Shown here: positions 46,321-55,465 of the stretch, piece after piece
Position numbering within the stretch: the stretch's first letter is position 1
How the letters are laid out: every line of letters starts with the position of its first letter
From: Chitinophaga pinensis
GTDB lineage: Bacteria; Bacteroidota; Bacteroidia; Flavobacteriales_D; Crocinitomicaceae
DNA: 64,000 nt
NCBI GenBank assembly: GCA_943324745.2
Contig: CALPMT020000013.1
Coordinates: 1 to 64,000 of the forward strand
Direction: 5' to 3'
Made by a program: the position numbers and the translations under genes
Notes under the pieces: model-generated
Told to the model about the DNA's origin: nothing
What the model saw: only the letters and a program-made list of their open reading frames with translations
The model's database searches: none

Positions 46321-48417
46321 TTAAGATATCTTACTCCAATTTGGTTTCTCTTTTAAAATCGAAATAATTTTATGTCGAATAATTTTATTCTCTGGTAAAT
46401 CTAAATTGGGGTCTTTTTGTAATATTTCTCGTGCTTTTTCTCGTGCAGTAACCACCAAGTGATTGTCTTTTACCAAATCTGCAATTTTTAAATCGAGGAT
46501 ACCGCTTTGTTGGGTTCCCATAATATCGCCTGGGCCACGTAATTCTAGATCCACTTCTGCAATTTCAAATCCATCTTGCGTGCGAACCATCGTCGCCATA
46601 CGTTTTTTGCTTTCTTTGGAAAGTTTGTCCTTGGTCATCAAAATACAATAGGATTTTTCAGAGCCGCGACCAACACGACCACGTAATTGATGTAATTGGG
46701 ATAAACCAAATCGTTCTGCACTTTCAATTATCATAATCGATGCGTTAGGCACATTAACTCCTACTTCAATAACGGTGGTAGCAACCATGATTTGCGTATG
46801 ACCTTCAATGAATTGGCGCATTTCAAAATCCTTAGCTTCCGGTTTCATTTGTCCATGAACGATACTCACGTGGTATTGAGGTCTCGGAAATGCACGGGTT
46901 ACGGAATCATATCCCTCCATTAAATTATGGTAATCCAAGGATTCAGACTCATTAATCAATGGAAATACAATGTAAACCTGTCTTCCTTTGGCAATTTCAT
47001 TGCGCATAAATCCAAAAATGCGCGAACGATCCCCTTCAAAACGGTGTTCAGTAGTAATTGGTTTCCTACCAGGCGGTAATTCATCGATCACTGAAACATC
47101 CAAATCTCCATAAACCGTCATTGCCAAGGTTCGAGGAATCGGTGTTGCTGTCATGACCAAAATATGTGGCGGTGTTTCACTTTTCCCCCATAAACGAGAA
47201 CGTTGTGCTACTCCAAAACGGTGTTGTTCATCGATAACCACCAATCCAAGTTTGGTGAATTTGACATTATCTTCTAATAAAGCATGTGTTCCAACCAAGA
47301 TGTGCGCTTCGCCGGTTTCTAATTCGTGATGAATTACTTTACGGGCAGATTTCTTAACTGAACCTGTCAATTTTTGAACTTTGATTGGTAAGTTTTTTAC
47401 CAAGTCGGAGATGGTTTCAAAATGTTGTTGCGCTAATATTTCGGTTGGCGCCATGATGGCTGCTTGGTAACCATTTCCGACAGCCATGAGCATGCATAAC
47501 AATGCGACCAATGTTTTACCTGAACCAACATCTCCTTGAAGCAAACGATTCATGTGGTGACCACTTTTGATATCGTGACGAATTTCTCGTATCACTCTTT
47601 TTTGAGCATTTGTAAGTGGAAAGGGGAGGTGATGCTCATAGAAATCCATGAAGACACTCCCGACTTCGGCAAAAACATTTCCTTTGTTTTTCTGTAAAGC
47701 AATTTGTTTACGGAGTAATAATTCAAGTTGTAAAAAAAATAACTCTTCAAATTTTAGTCTATATTTTGCAGCTTCTGCAAGGTCTAAATTTTGTGGGTAA
47801 TGTATTTGTTTGATAGCTGTTTCTCTTGGAAGTAGGTGCAGTTCTTTAATAATTTCAGGAGAAAGATTCTCTGGAATGTGATTATTCAGTTGAATAACTA
47901 ACGCACTTGTCAGTTTTTCAATACCCTTGGAGTGTAAACCTTTTGCAGCTAATTTTTCGGTGGAAGAATAGATAGCTTTTAATCCTTTTCTTGGGTCTGC
48001 TTGTTGGATGGGTAATATTTCGGGATGAGGTATACTATAGTTGTTGCCAAATATTTTCGGCTTGCCATACACTTGGTAAACTGCATTTAGTATGAGTGTT
48101 GGTTTTACCCATTTAATACCTTGAAACCAAACCAAATCAATGATACCCGTGTTATCTTCAAACTTGACATTCAAGCGGCGTTGTTTTCCTAAACCAATTT
48201 CTTCAATGCGAATAATTTTTCCAGTTAGTTGAACAAATCCTTCGGATTGAGGTAATTCAGAAACTTTATTATAAAATGAGCGATCGACATAGCGAAAAGG
48301 GTAGTAGTCCAATAAATCGCCAAAGGTTTTGATGTTAATTTCTTTGCGTAGGATTTCTGCACGTTGTGGACCAACACCTTTGAGGAATTCAATGGGAGTT
48401 TGCAGAAATTCAGACAT
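46321..48417 (-). CDS. recG: ATP-dependent DNA helicase RecG
   Basis: Branched-DNA helicase (698 aa) for restart of stalled forks. The N-terminal wedge/OB region (about 1-240) includes FLKGVGPQRAEIL. The helicase core has GDVGSGKT (Walker A), APTEILAQQ, DEQHRFG, TATPIPRT, VEVGVNVPNAS and LHQLRGRVGRG. The C-terminal regions are normal. Length and motif order match RecG. Confidence 0.96.
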   Translation of the reverse strand: MSEFLQTPIEFLKGVGPQRAEILRKEINIKTFGDLLDYYPFRYVDRSFYNKVSELPQSEGFVQLTGKIIRIEEIGLGKQRRLNVKFEDNTGIIDLVWFQGIKWVKPTLILNAVYQVYGKPKIFGNNYSIPHPEILPIQQADPRKGLKAIYSSTEKLAAKGLHSKGIEKLTSALVIQLNNHIPENLSPEIIKELHLLPRETAIKQIHYPQNLDLAEAAKYRLKFEELFFLQLELLLRKQIALQKNKGNVFAEVGSVFMDFYEHHLPFPLTNAQKRVIREIRHDIKSGHHMNRLLQGDVGSGKTLVALLCMLMAVGNGYQAAIMAPTEILAQQHFETISDLVKNLPIKVQKLTGSVKKSARKVIHHELETGEAHILVGTHALLEDNVKFTKLGLVVIDEQHRFGVAQRSRLWGKSETPPHILVMTATPIPRTLAMTVYGDLDVSVIDELPPGRKPITTEHRFEGDRSRIFGFMRNEIAKGRQVYIVFPLINESESLDYHNLMEGYDSVTRAFPRPQYHVSIVHGQMKPEAKDFEMRQFIEGHTQIMVATTVIEVGVNVPNASIMIIESAERFGLSQLHQLRGRVGRGSEKSYCILMTKDKLSKESKKRMATMVRTQDGFEIAEVDLELRGPGDIMGTQQSGILDLKIADLVKDNHLVVTAREKAREILQKDPNLDLPENKIIRHKIISILKEKPNWSKIS

Positions 48418-48433
48418 AGTATTTATTTTCTGG

Positions 48434-48579
48434 TTAACACAAAGGACTCAAAGATAATGCACAAAGTGCACAATTTTTTAGATTTAATTTGAACTTTTTT
48501 TTTGCAAAGCGACTTTGTGTGCGAAGCAAGTTATTCAATTAAACTTTGTGTACTCAGTGACCTTTTTTCTTTGTGTTAA
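48434..48579. mobile_element. MITE-like element with TTAACACAAAG ends
   Basis: A perfect 11-bp inverted repeat TTAACACAAAG (48434-48444) / CTTTGTGTTAA (48569-48579) bounds 146 bp between recG and paaD. The interior has acaaagtgcacaa and actttgtgt words that also occur in other gaps. There is no coding frame. The mobile label is by structure only. Confidence 0.5.
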
Positions 48580-48580
48580 A

Positions 48581-49060
48581 TCACTTCAAGCATTTAAAAT
48601 AATCAAAAGGCTCTAAACATTCCAAACATTGGTAATGTGCCTTGCAAGCGGTACTTCCAAACTGACTAATCATTTTTGTATGACTGCTTTTGCATTTCGG
48701 ACAAGGAACTACGGTCGGTTTTGCGAAAAGTACACTTTTATCTACTTCATGTTCTGGTGGAGCAATGCCATATTCGCGTAATTTGTTTCTTCCGTTTTCA
48801 CTCATCCAGTCGGTTGTCCAAGCAGGAGAAAGTGTCATTTCAACCTTGGTGTTTACCGTTGGAGATAATAATTTGATAATATCCTCTTGAATGACATTCA
48901 TTGCTGGACATCCGCTATAAGTCGGAGTAATTGTTACGATACAAGAATCATCCGAAATAGAAACAGTTCGTACGATTCCTAAATCAACAATGCTAAGTAC
49001 AGGGATCTCAGGATCAGAGATTTGTTCTAATTGCTCCCAAATATATTTTTCTGTTACCAT
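48581..49060 (-). CDS. paaD: Phenylacetyl-CoA monooxygenase assembly protein PaaD
   Basis: PaaD (159 aa), needed to mature the phenylacetyl-CoA epoxidase. The N-terminal MIP18/DUF59-like domain (WEQLEQISDPEIPVLSIVDLGIVR) and TPTYSGCPAM are intact. The C-terminal tail has cysteine pairs CPKC, then CKAHYQCLEC and a final Cys, which probably bind metal. It overlaps paaC by 7 bp at the end of paaABCD. Confidence 0.95.
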   Translation of the reverse strand: MVTEKYIWEQLEQISDPEIPVLSIVDLGIVRTVSISDDSCIVTITPTYSGCPAMNVIQEDIIKLLSPTVNTKVEMTLSPAWTTDWMSENGRNKLREYGIAPPEHEVDKSVLFAKPTVVPCPKCKSSHTKMISQFGSTACKAHYQCLECLEPFDYFKCLK

Positions 49061-49812
49061 TCCATGTTTGGGTAAGCGCGTTGCATATATTGCATTTCAG
49101 ATAATAAATAACCAAAATATTCTGTATGAATTCCTTTTCTACCTCCAGTATGTTGCCAAGAATTGGTAGGAATAGTCAATGTTGCTTCTGTTAATACGTG
49201 CTCGACATGCGAATTCCAAGTTGCTTTAAAATTAGAATTGTCAACCCCTAAACCTAATTCAATCACGTTTTGATCTACTTCGTCTTGGAAGAAAAGTTCA
49301 TCTGTAAATTTCCAAAGTGTATTCACTGCTTCTTGTACACGACGATGTGATTCTTCAGTACCATCTCCTAAGCGTATAACCCATTCAGAGGAATGTTTTA
49401 AATGATATTTGGTTTCTTTTAATGATTTTTCTGCAATCCCAGCTAATCTTTCATCGGTTGAATTACAAAGTGCTTCAAATACCAATTTGCGGTAAACATC
49501 AAAAAAGAATTGTCGTACAATCGTGTAGCCAAAATCTACATTAGGTTGTTCTACTAAAAGTAAATTTTCATATTCTTTTTCTAAACGTAAAAAAGCAAGC
49601 TGATCTATATTTTCCCCTTTGTTTTCTATCGAAACAGCAAGTTCGTATAGATTGTTTGTTTGACCAATTAAATCTAATGCTATATTAGTTAATGCAATGT
49701 CTTCTTCTAAAACTGGTCCATGACCACACCATTCAGATAAACGCTGTCCTAAAATTAAACTATCATCGCCTAAACGAACGATATAACTATAAAATGCTTC
49801 TTGAGTTGTCAT
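49054..49812 (-). CDS. paaC: Phenylacetyl-CoA monooxygenase subunit PaaC
   Basis: Structural ferritin-like subunit of the PaaABCE complex (252 aa from the start I chose). I chose the ATG at 49812 (MTTQEAFYSYIVRLGDDSLILGQR). A longer in-frame extension to 49941 would lie inside paaB and is not credible. Motifs: QRLSEWCGHGPVLEEDIALTNIALDLIGQ and SLKETKYHLKHSSEWVIRLGDGTEES. PaaC is catalytically inactive but stabilises PaaA. Confidence 0.95.
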   Translation of the reverse strand: MTTQEAFYSYIVRLGDDSLILGQRLSEWCGHGPVLEEDIALTNIALDLIGQTNNLYELAVSIENKGENIDQLAFLRLEKEYENLLLVEQPNVDFGYTIVRQFFFDVYRKLVFEALCNSTDERLAGIAEKSLKETKYHLKHSSEWVIRLGDGTEESHRRVQEAVNTLWKFTDELFFQDEVDQNVIELGLGVDNSNFKATWNSHVEHVLTEATLTIPTNSWQHTGGRKGIHTEYFGYLLSEMQYMQRAYPNMEW

Positions 49813-49816
49813 ATGA

Positions 49817-50104
49817 TTACATGTGAGATATTCCATCTGGAACATTATAAAAAGTTGGATGTCTATAAATTTTACTTTCAGAAGGTTCGAAAAATTCTGC
49901 AGATTCATCTGGGTCTGATGCGGTAACTTGTTTAGATTCAATTACCCAAATACTAATTCCTTCACTTCTGCGTGTGTAAACATCACGTGCGTTATCAATT
50001 GCCATTTGTGCATCCGCAGCACGAAGACTTCCTACATGTTTGTGACTTAATCCTTGTTTGCTTCGAATAAAAACCTCCCAAAGTGGCCATTCTTTTGAAC
50101 TCAT
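49817..50104 (-). CDS. paaB: Phenylacetyl-CoA monooxygenase subunit PaaB
   Basis: Small subunit (95 aa) bridging PaaAC dimers. The family signature WPLWEVFIRSKQGLSHKHVGSL is at the start, and ARDVYTRRSEG and IWVIES follow. Ten bp separate it from paaA. The gene order paaA-B-C-D is the classical one. Confidence 0.95.
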   Translation of the reverse strand: MSSKEWPLWEVFIRSKQGLSHKHVGSLRAADAQMAIDNARDVYTRRSEGISIWVIESKQVTASDPDESAEFFEPSESKIYRHPTFYNVPDGISHM

Positions 50105-50114
50105 AGTATATGTA

Positions 50115-51065
50115 TTAATGTGTCAATTCTTTTTTCTTTCTTTTTTCAGCGAATGCATTAGCAGCCTCTCTTACCCAAGCACCATTTTCTTTTGCATTGC
50201 GACGCGCGTCAATACGCTCTTTGTTACATGGTCCGTTTCCTTGTATAACTTGATTGAATTCTTCCCAATTGATAGTTCCAAAATCATAACTACCTCGTGC
50301 TTCATTCCATTTCAAATCTTTGTCCGGTATAGTCAATCCAACCATTTCTGCTTGAGCAACAGTTACATCAATAAATTGTTGACGAAGTTCATCGTTGGAG
50401 GAACGTTTGATTTTCCATTTTATGGATTGTGCTGAGTTAGGGGAGTTGTCATCATTTGGTCCAAACATCATTAACGCAGGCCACCAAAAACGATTCAAAG
50501 AATCTTGCGCCATTTGTTTTTGTTCCGGTGTTCCATTAGCTAATAAACTTACAATTTCGAAACCTTGACGTTGGTGAAACGATTCTTCCTTACAAACACG
50601 AACCATCGCACGTGCATAAGGTCCATACGAACAACGACATAATGGTACTTGATTCATGATTGCAGCACCATCAACTAACCACCCGATAGTTCCCATATCT
50701 GCCCATGTCAATGTTGGGTAGTTAAAAATAGAAGAGTACTTTGCTTTACCACTATGTAAATCATCGATACTTTTTTCTCGATCTAAGCCTAAAGTTTCCG
50801 CTGCAGAATATAGATATAAACCATGACCAGCCTCATCTTGTACTTTTGCAAGTAAGACAGCTTTACGTTTTAAACTTGGAGCTCTGGTAATCCAATTTCC
50901 TTCAGGTAACATCCCTACAATTTCAGAATGTGCATGTTGGGATATTTGACGCATTAAAGTTTTACGATATCCCTCAGGCATCCAATCGTTTGGCTCAATT
51001 TTAATATCAGCATCGATTTTTGCTTGAAATTCTCTTTCTAATTCCTCAATATTTTTAGTGCTCAT
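50115..51065 (-). CDS. paaA: Phenylacetyl-CoA monooxygenase catalytic subunit PaaA
   Basis: Di-iron epoxidase subunit (316 aa) acting on the ring of phenylacetyl-CoA to give the 1,2-epoxide, using O2 and electrons from PaaE. Ferritin-like helices contain the ligand motifs [11 protein letters not shown] and [13 protein letters not shown], plus the characteristic [26 protein letters not shown]. It heads the paaABCD operon. Subunit length is normal. Confidence 0.97.
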   Translation of the reverse strand: MSTKNIEELEREFQAKIDADIKIEPNDWMPEGYRKTLMRQISQHAHSEIVGMLPEGNWITRAPSLKRKAVLLAKVQDEAGHGLYLYSAAETLGLDREKSIDDLHSGKAKYSSIFNYPTLTWADMGTIGWLVDGAAIMNQVPLCRCSYGPYARAMVRVCKEESFHQRQGFEIVSLLANGTPEQKQMAQDSLNRFWWPALMMFGPNDDNSPNSAQSIKWKIKRSSNDELRQQFIDVTVAQAEMVGLTIPDKDLKWNEARGSYDFGTINWEEFNQVIQGNGPCNKERIDARRNAKENGAWVREAANAFAEKRKKKELTH

Positions 51066-51082
51066 ATGGAAAGTTTTATAAA

Positions 51083-51090
51083 CAAATTTA
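51083..51090 (-). promoter_or_regulatory. Putative -7 element of the paaABCD promoter
   Basis: The minus strand reads TAAATTTG, a TAnnTTTG match 18 bp before the paaA start codon. No good -33. Confidence 0.4.
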
Positions 51091-51205
51091 CATAAAATCG
51101 AACTAAAATAAAATCTAAATGCTAGAATAAATTAAAATAATCACCATTCCTATTCTCGTGTGCAAAGTGTGGATATTTATTTTAATATTATACTTAACTT
51201 TTTAG

Positions 51206-51213
51206 TAATTTTG
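51206..51213 (+). promoter_or_regulatory. Putative -7 element of the paaE promoter
   Basis: TAATTTTG matches the -7 consensus, 19 bp before the ATG at 51232. The 166-bp gap thus has divergent promoters for the monooxygenase and reductase operons. No PaaX/PaaR-type operator could be recognised. Confidence 0.4.
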
Positions 51214-51231
51214 GAAATGTAAAAATAAAAT

Positions 51232-52296
51232 ATGAAGCCAAGTTTTCATCCATTAATAATTAAAGACATCACAAAAGAAACAAGTGATGCTGTATCAGTC
51301 TCATTTGAAGTACCAGCAGAACTTAAATCTTCTTTTTCATACAAATCAGGACAATATTTAACACTCAAAGCGATCATAAACGGCGAGGATGTTAGACGTT
51401 CGTACTCCTTGTGTTCAGCACCCCATGAAGATAGTTGGAAGGTTGCAATTAAAGCAATAGATGCCGGTAAATTTTCCAATTTTGCAAATAACGTACTTAA
51501 AAAAGGGGATTTGTTAGAAGTAATGAATCCGATGGGGAGTTTTGTCTTACCACAAGAAATTGAAAATAAGAATTTTGTTTTTTTTGCTGTTGGTAGTGGT
51601 GTGACGCCTGTTTTATCCATGATTAAGTCTGTTCTTGCAGAATCAATAGATTCTACGATTACTTTCTTTTATGGAAATAAAGGGTTTGCTTCTATAATTT
51701 TTAGAGAAGAAATTGAGGCGTTAAAAAATAAATACATGGATCGTCTTCGTGTAATACATGTTTTATCACGTGAAAGTTTAGGAAATGCGATTCAAAAAGG
51801 TAGGATAGATGGTCAAAAATGTAACGATCTGATAAATGCTTTTGTTCCGGTAGAAACAATTGATGATGTGTTTATTTGCGGACCAAAAGAGATGATATTT
51901 GCTGTTAGAGATACTTTCGTTGCTAATGGTTTAAATGAAAAATCAATTCATTATGAGTTGTTTACATCTGGGGATTCATTCGTGAAAAAAGAGGTAGAGA
52001 AGCAAGAAGATACGATTAGTTCATTAGTTACAGTGATTGTAGATGGAGAGGTCTTAGAAATTCCTTTGAAGTCTAACGATATCAATATCTTGGATGCCGC
52101 TTTAAATGCAGGGGCTGACTTACCATTTGCTTGTAAAGGTGGAGTGTGTTGTACCTGTAAGGCTAGAATTATAGAAGGAAGTGCTAAAATGGATGTGAAT
52201 TATGCATTAGAAGCGGATGAGGTGGATGCGGGATATATCTTGACATGTCAGTCTCACCCAACATCAGAAAAATTAATTGTATCATTTGATGAATAA
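51232..52296 (+). CDS. paaE: PaaE-type ferredoxin reductase (first copy)
   Basis: Reductase component (354 aa) passing electrons from NAD(P)H through FAD and a 2Fe-2S centre to PaaA. FAD-binding RRSYSLCSAP lies near residue 60, and the NAD site starts near AVGSGVTPVLSMI. The C-terminal plant-type ferredoxin has CKGGVCCTCKARI plus the last Cys in ILTCQSHP. It is transcribed divergently from paaABCD and is followed 3 bp later by a second reductase of the same design. Confidence 0.9.
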   Translation: MKPSFHPLIIKDITKETSDAVSVSFEVPAELKSSFSYKSGQYLTLKAIINGEDVRRSYSLCSAPHEDSWKVAIKAIDAGKFSNFANNVLKKGDLLEVMNPMGSFVLPQEIENKNFVFFAVGSGVTPVLSMIKSVLAESIDSTITFFYGNKGFASIIFREEIEALKNKYMDRLRVIHVLSRESLGNAIQKGRIDGQKCNDLINAFVPVETIDDVFICGPKEMIFAVRDTFVANGLNEKSIHYELFTSGDSFVKKEVEKQEDTISSLVTVIVDGEVLEIPLKSNDINILDAALNAGADLPFACKGGVCCTCKARIIEGSAKMDVNYALEADEVDAGYILTCQSHPTSEKLIVSFDE

Positions 52297-52299
52297 AAT

Positions 52300-53379
52300 A
52301 TGGGGTTTTTAGATAAAATTTTCAAGAAAAAAGAGGACGTAAAATCTCCTAAGGGTTTTAATAGTTTACGTGTAAAAGAAGTAGTTAAGGTAACTGCAGA
52401 TAGTGTAAAGGTGGTTTTTGATATCCCTGCGGAATGGAGCAATCAATATGTATTTATCCCAGGACAGTATGTTACTCTTTCTATTCTAGTAGATGGAAAA
52501 GAAGAACGTCGTTCTTACTCCATTTGTAGCGGACCACATGAGTCATTAGCTGTTGCTATAAAAACAGTTCCAAATGGTAAAGTTTCTACATGGGCTAACC
52601 AAAAGCTGAACGTTGGAGATCTAGTTTTTGTTTCCAAACCAGAGGGTAATTTTAATTGGAATACAAAAGATGCATTTATAGTTGCTTTTGCTGCAGGAAG
52701 TGGTGTTACGCCAATGCTTTCTATTGCAAAACATTTGGAAAATCACATAGGTGATATGCGACTTTTTTATGGAAACAAAAGTGAATCATCTACTATGTTC
52801 TTAAGTGACTTAAAAACATTGAAAAACACAAAGACGCATTTGTTTTTAACGCAAGAAATAAAAGAGGGTACGACCAATAGTCGATTAAATAAAGAAGCGA
52901 TTAGTGAATTAATTAAGTCCGATTTGAATTTATTGAAAGCAGATGCTTATTATTTGTGTGGTCCTGAAGAAATGATTAAAAGTGGATTAGAAACATTGAA
53001 GTTGTTCGGTGTTTCTAAAGAAAAAATTCACTACGAATTATTTACGACACCTATTTTATTGGTTGAAAAACAAGATGAAGTAACGGAGGTTTTTAAAGGG
53101 ACGAGTCAAGTAACTGTTATTTTAGACCAAGAAAAAATTGAGTTTACAATGGATGAGAATTCTAATTCTGTCATAGATTCTCTAAACAGAGAAGGGTATG
53201 ATCCTCCATACTCCTGTCGTGGTGGAGTTTGTTCTGCTTGTCAAGCAAAAGTAATTGAAGGAAAAGTAACAATGAAAATGAATTATTCGTTAACAGAACA
53301 AGATATTGAAAACGGGTATGTTTTGACTTGTCAAGCCCAGCCTGCTTCTGAAAAAGTTATCATAAGTTATGACGCGTAA
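52300..53379 (+). CDS. paaE: PaaE-type ferredoxin reductase (second copy)
   Basis: Paralogue of the preceding gene (359 aa) with the same domain order: FAD-binding RRSYSICSGP, NAD site AAGSGVTPMLSIA, and ferredoxin CRGGVCSACQAKV with VLTCQAQP. The N-terminus has a short extra basic segment (FLDKIFKKKEDVKSPK). The two share the same frame plan and clear similarity throughout, so tandem duplication is likely. Which one serves PaaA is unknown. It overlaps the SDR gene by 11 bp. Confidence 0.88.
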   Translation: MGFLDKIFKKKEDVKSPKGFNSLRVKEVVKVTADSVKVVFDIPAEWSNQYVFIPGQYVTLSILVDGKEERRSYSICSGPHESLAVAIKTVPNGKVSTWANQKLNVGDLVFVSKPEGNFNWNTKDAFIVAFAAGSGVTPMLSIAKHLENHIGDMRLFYGNKSESSTMFLSDLKTLKNTKTHLFLTQEIKEGTTNSRLNKEAISELIKSDLNLLKADAYYLCGPEEMIKSGLETLKLFGVSKEKIHYELFTTPILLVEKQDEVTEVFKGTSQVTVILDQEKIEFTMDENSNSVIDSLNREGYDPPYSCRGGVCSACQAKVIEGKVTMKMNYSLTEQDIENGYVLTCQAQPASEKVIISYDA

Positions 53380-54058
53380 TGTTATTGTAATTGGAGCAAG
53401 TAAAGGAATAGGGGCAGAACTGGTTACTTTATTGGCGAAAAATCAATCGATTCAGGTACTTGCTTTAGCTAGAAAAATCGAAAGTGAAAATAAATGGGAA
53501 GCATTTAAAAATGTGCAAGTACATAATTTAGACTTACAATCGGAAAATTTAACTGCAGAATTACAAAACATACTTTCGAATGTTTCGAATGTCGATTATG
53601 TTATAAATAATGCTGGATATTTAGTAAATAAGCCTTTTTTAGACCTTTCTCGGGAAGAAATTATGGAAAGTTATCAGGTAAATGTATTAGGTGTTATGTC
53701 TGCATTGCAAGTTATTATTCCGAAAATGTTGCCAATTGGCGGGCATGTGGTGAATATCAGTTCGATGGGTGCTTTTCAAGGATCTGTAAAATTCGCTGGA
53801 TTGTCTACCTATTCTTCTTCAAAAGCAGCATTGACCAATTTAACGGAAATGTTAGCAGAAGAATTTAAAGATACGAAACTGAAATTCAATTGTTTGTGTT
53901 TAGGTGCTGTACAAACTGAAATGTTATCTAAAGCGTTCCCTGGGTATCTAGCGCCACTAACTGCACCAGAGATGGCGGAATACATTGTTGATTTTACGCT
54001 TAAACAATGGAAATGGATGAATGGAAAAATCATACCTGTTTCTTTGTCAACGCCTTGA
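53369..54058 (+). CDS. Short-chain dehydrogenase/reductase
   Basis: NAD(P)-dependent oxidoreductase of the classical SDR family (229 aa). The cofactor loop GASKGIGAE is at residues 8-16, NNAG near 88, the catalytic Ser in NISSMGA and the YxxxK as TYSSSKAALTN. The start overlaps the second paaE by 11 bp, so the three plus-strand genes form an operon and the substrate may be an aromatic-pathway intermediate. That link is inference. Confidence 0.88.
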   Translation: MTRNVIVIGASKGIGAELVTLLAKNQSIQVLALARKIESENKWEAFKNVQVHNLDLQSENLTAELQNILSNVSNVDYVINNAGYLVNKPFLDLSREEIMESYQVNVLGVMSALQVIIPKMLPIGGHVVNISSMGAFQGSVKFAGLSTYSSSKAALTNLTEMLAEEFKDTKLKFNCLCLGAVQTEMLSKAFPGYLAPLTAPEMAEYIVDFTLKQWKWMNGKIIPVSLSTP

Positions 54059-54150
54059 TTGAATGAACGTATTATAAGTCGAATAAAAAAATCCTAGTTT
54101 TTAATGAAACCAATTTTAAGGATATAATGAAATCATTAAACAAACTAGAT

Positions 54151-54158
54151 TATCTTTG
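54151..54158 (+). promoter_or_regulatory. Putative -7 element before the DUF1566 gene
   Basis: TATCTTTG matches TAnnTTTG 30 bp before the ATG at 54189. A weak -33. Confidence 0.35.
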
Positions 54159-54188
54159 TGTTTTAACTAAAGTGTTATATTGAATAAA

Positions 54189-54725
54189 ATGAAAATAGTT
54201 ATTAATTGCATAATTGTCATTTCAATGATAATTCTTACAGCTAGCTGTGGTAAATCAAAACATAAAATAGGTAGTATTTATAAAGGTGGATATGTTTTTA
54301 AGGTTAATATTTTTGGTCATGGACTATGTGCAGCTCCTAAAGATTACCCTAAATCAATCGCATGGGGATGTTATGGTACATTAATTAATGGTGCCAATGA
54401 AGATAAAATAGGTTCTGGAAAAGAAAATACAGATGATATTTTATCGGGTTGTTCTCAATTTGAGCCTTTTGCAGCAAAAGTTTGTGATGAATTAGTTGTT
54501 GATTCTTATGATGATTGGTATTTGCCATCAATTGAAGAGCTTAAATTAATGCAAAGAGAACTTTACGTACAAGGTTTTGGAGAGTTCTCAGCTGCTGAAT
54601 ATTGGAGTTCTACTCAGGATTACTCCTTAGGAGCTTGGAAAGTTGATTTTACTACAGGTGAAAAAAGCAATAGTGTGAATAAAGCAAATAAAGGCTTAAA
54701 AGTTCGAGCAATAAGAAGTTTTTAA
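54189..54725 (+). CDS. DUF1566-like lipoprotein
   Basis: Exported protein of about 178 aa. The ATG at 54189 gives a good lipoprotein signal (IILTASCGK, Cys19), while a TTG 9 bp earlier is also in frame. The mature protein has the DUF1566 pattern: YKGGYVF, DWYLPSIEELKLMQ, EYWSSTQ and a final VRAIRSF. This C-type lectin-like domain occurs in bacterial surface proteins. It lies 3 bp before gldF, but a gliding role is not shown. Confidence 0.75.
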   Translation: MKIVINCIIVISMIILTASCGKSKHKIGSIYKGGYVFKVNIFGHGLCAAPKDYPKSIAWGCYGTLINGANEDKIGSGKENTDDILSGCSQFEPFAAKVCDELVVDSYDDWYLPSIEELKLMQRELYVQGFGEFSAAEYWSSTQDYSLGAWKVDFTTGEKSNSVNKANKGLKVRAIRSF

Positions 54726-54728
54726 ATT

Positions 54729-55460
54729 ATGAAAGCATTATATTTTAAAGAAATTAGAAGTTTTTTAAGTTCAGTTATTGGATACGTTTTTATCTTGATA
54801 TTTTTGATTACTTCTGGATTATTTCATTGGGTCATTTCCTATGAAACTAATTTGTTAGAAGGTGCTGAGTCGGATTTAATACCTTTTTTTAATCTCTCCC
54901 CAACAATCTTTTTAATATTAATTCCTGCAATTACGATGAGGTCTATTGCAGAAGAACGAAAAAATGGAACGATTGAATTACTTTTTACACGACCTATTTC
55001 TGACTTGAATGTATTATTAGCAAAGTATTTTGCTGGAGTTACACTTGTAGCGATTGCTTTAATTCCGACCATTATTTTTTATTTATCGATGCATTTTTTA
55101 GGAAGTCCAATAGGCGTGATAGATGATGGAGCAACAATTACTTCTTATTTAGGATTGCTACTTTTAGGTTCAACATTCGTTGCGATAGGAGTGTTTTCTT
55201 CCTCATTAACAAGTAGTCAAATTGTTGCGTTTATTCTTTCTATGTTTTTATGTTGGGTTTTTTATGACGGATTAGCACTTTTAGGTTCTTTTAATTTAAT
55301 GGGAGATTTCGATTTTGTGATCAAATATTTTGGCATGAGTTATCATTATGATTCGATTCAACGTGGTGTCATTGACTCTAGTGACCTAATTTATTTTTTG
55401 AGTCTTATCTTTTTGTTTATTGCTAGTTCTTTAACAATCATAAAATCTTTAAAAAAGTAG
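54729..55460 (+). CDS. gldF: GldF, gliding-associated ABC transporter permease
   Basis: Membrane permease (243 aa) with about six helices: the first pair near 15-35 and 60-80, the last at about 215-238. The conserved FYEKEIR-like start reads LYFKEIRSFLSSVIGYVF, followed by TMRSIAEERKNGTIELLFTRPI, a hallmark of ABC-2 type GldF/NosY-like permeases. In Flavobacterium, GldA, GldF and GldG form an ABC transporter tied to gliding. The ATPase gldA is not in the window. Confidence 0.92.
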   Translation: MKALYFKEIRSFLSSVIGYVFILIFLITSGLFHWVISYETNLLEGAESDLIPFFNLSPTIFLILIPAITMRSIAEERKNGTIELLFTRPISDLNVLLAKYFAGVTLVAIALIPTIIFYLSMHFLGSPIGVIDDGATITSYLGLLLLGSTFVAIGVFSSSLTSSQIVAFILSMFLCWVFYDGLALLGSFNLMGDFDFVIKYFGMSYHYDSIQRGVIDSSDLIYFLSLIFLFIASSLTIIKSLKK

Positions 55461-55465
55461 TCAAG

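Noticed and set aside
49813-49941. N-terminal extension of paaC
   Set aside because: It lies inside paaB in another frame, and the conserved PaaC sequence begins at the Met at 49812.
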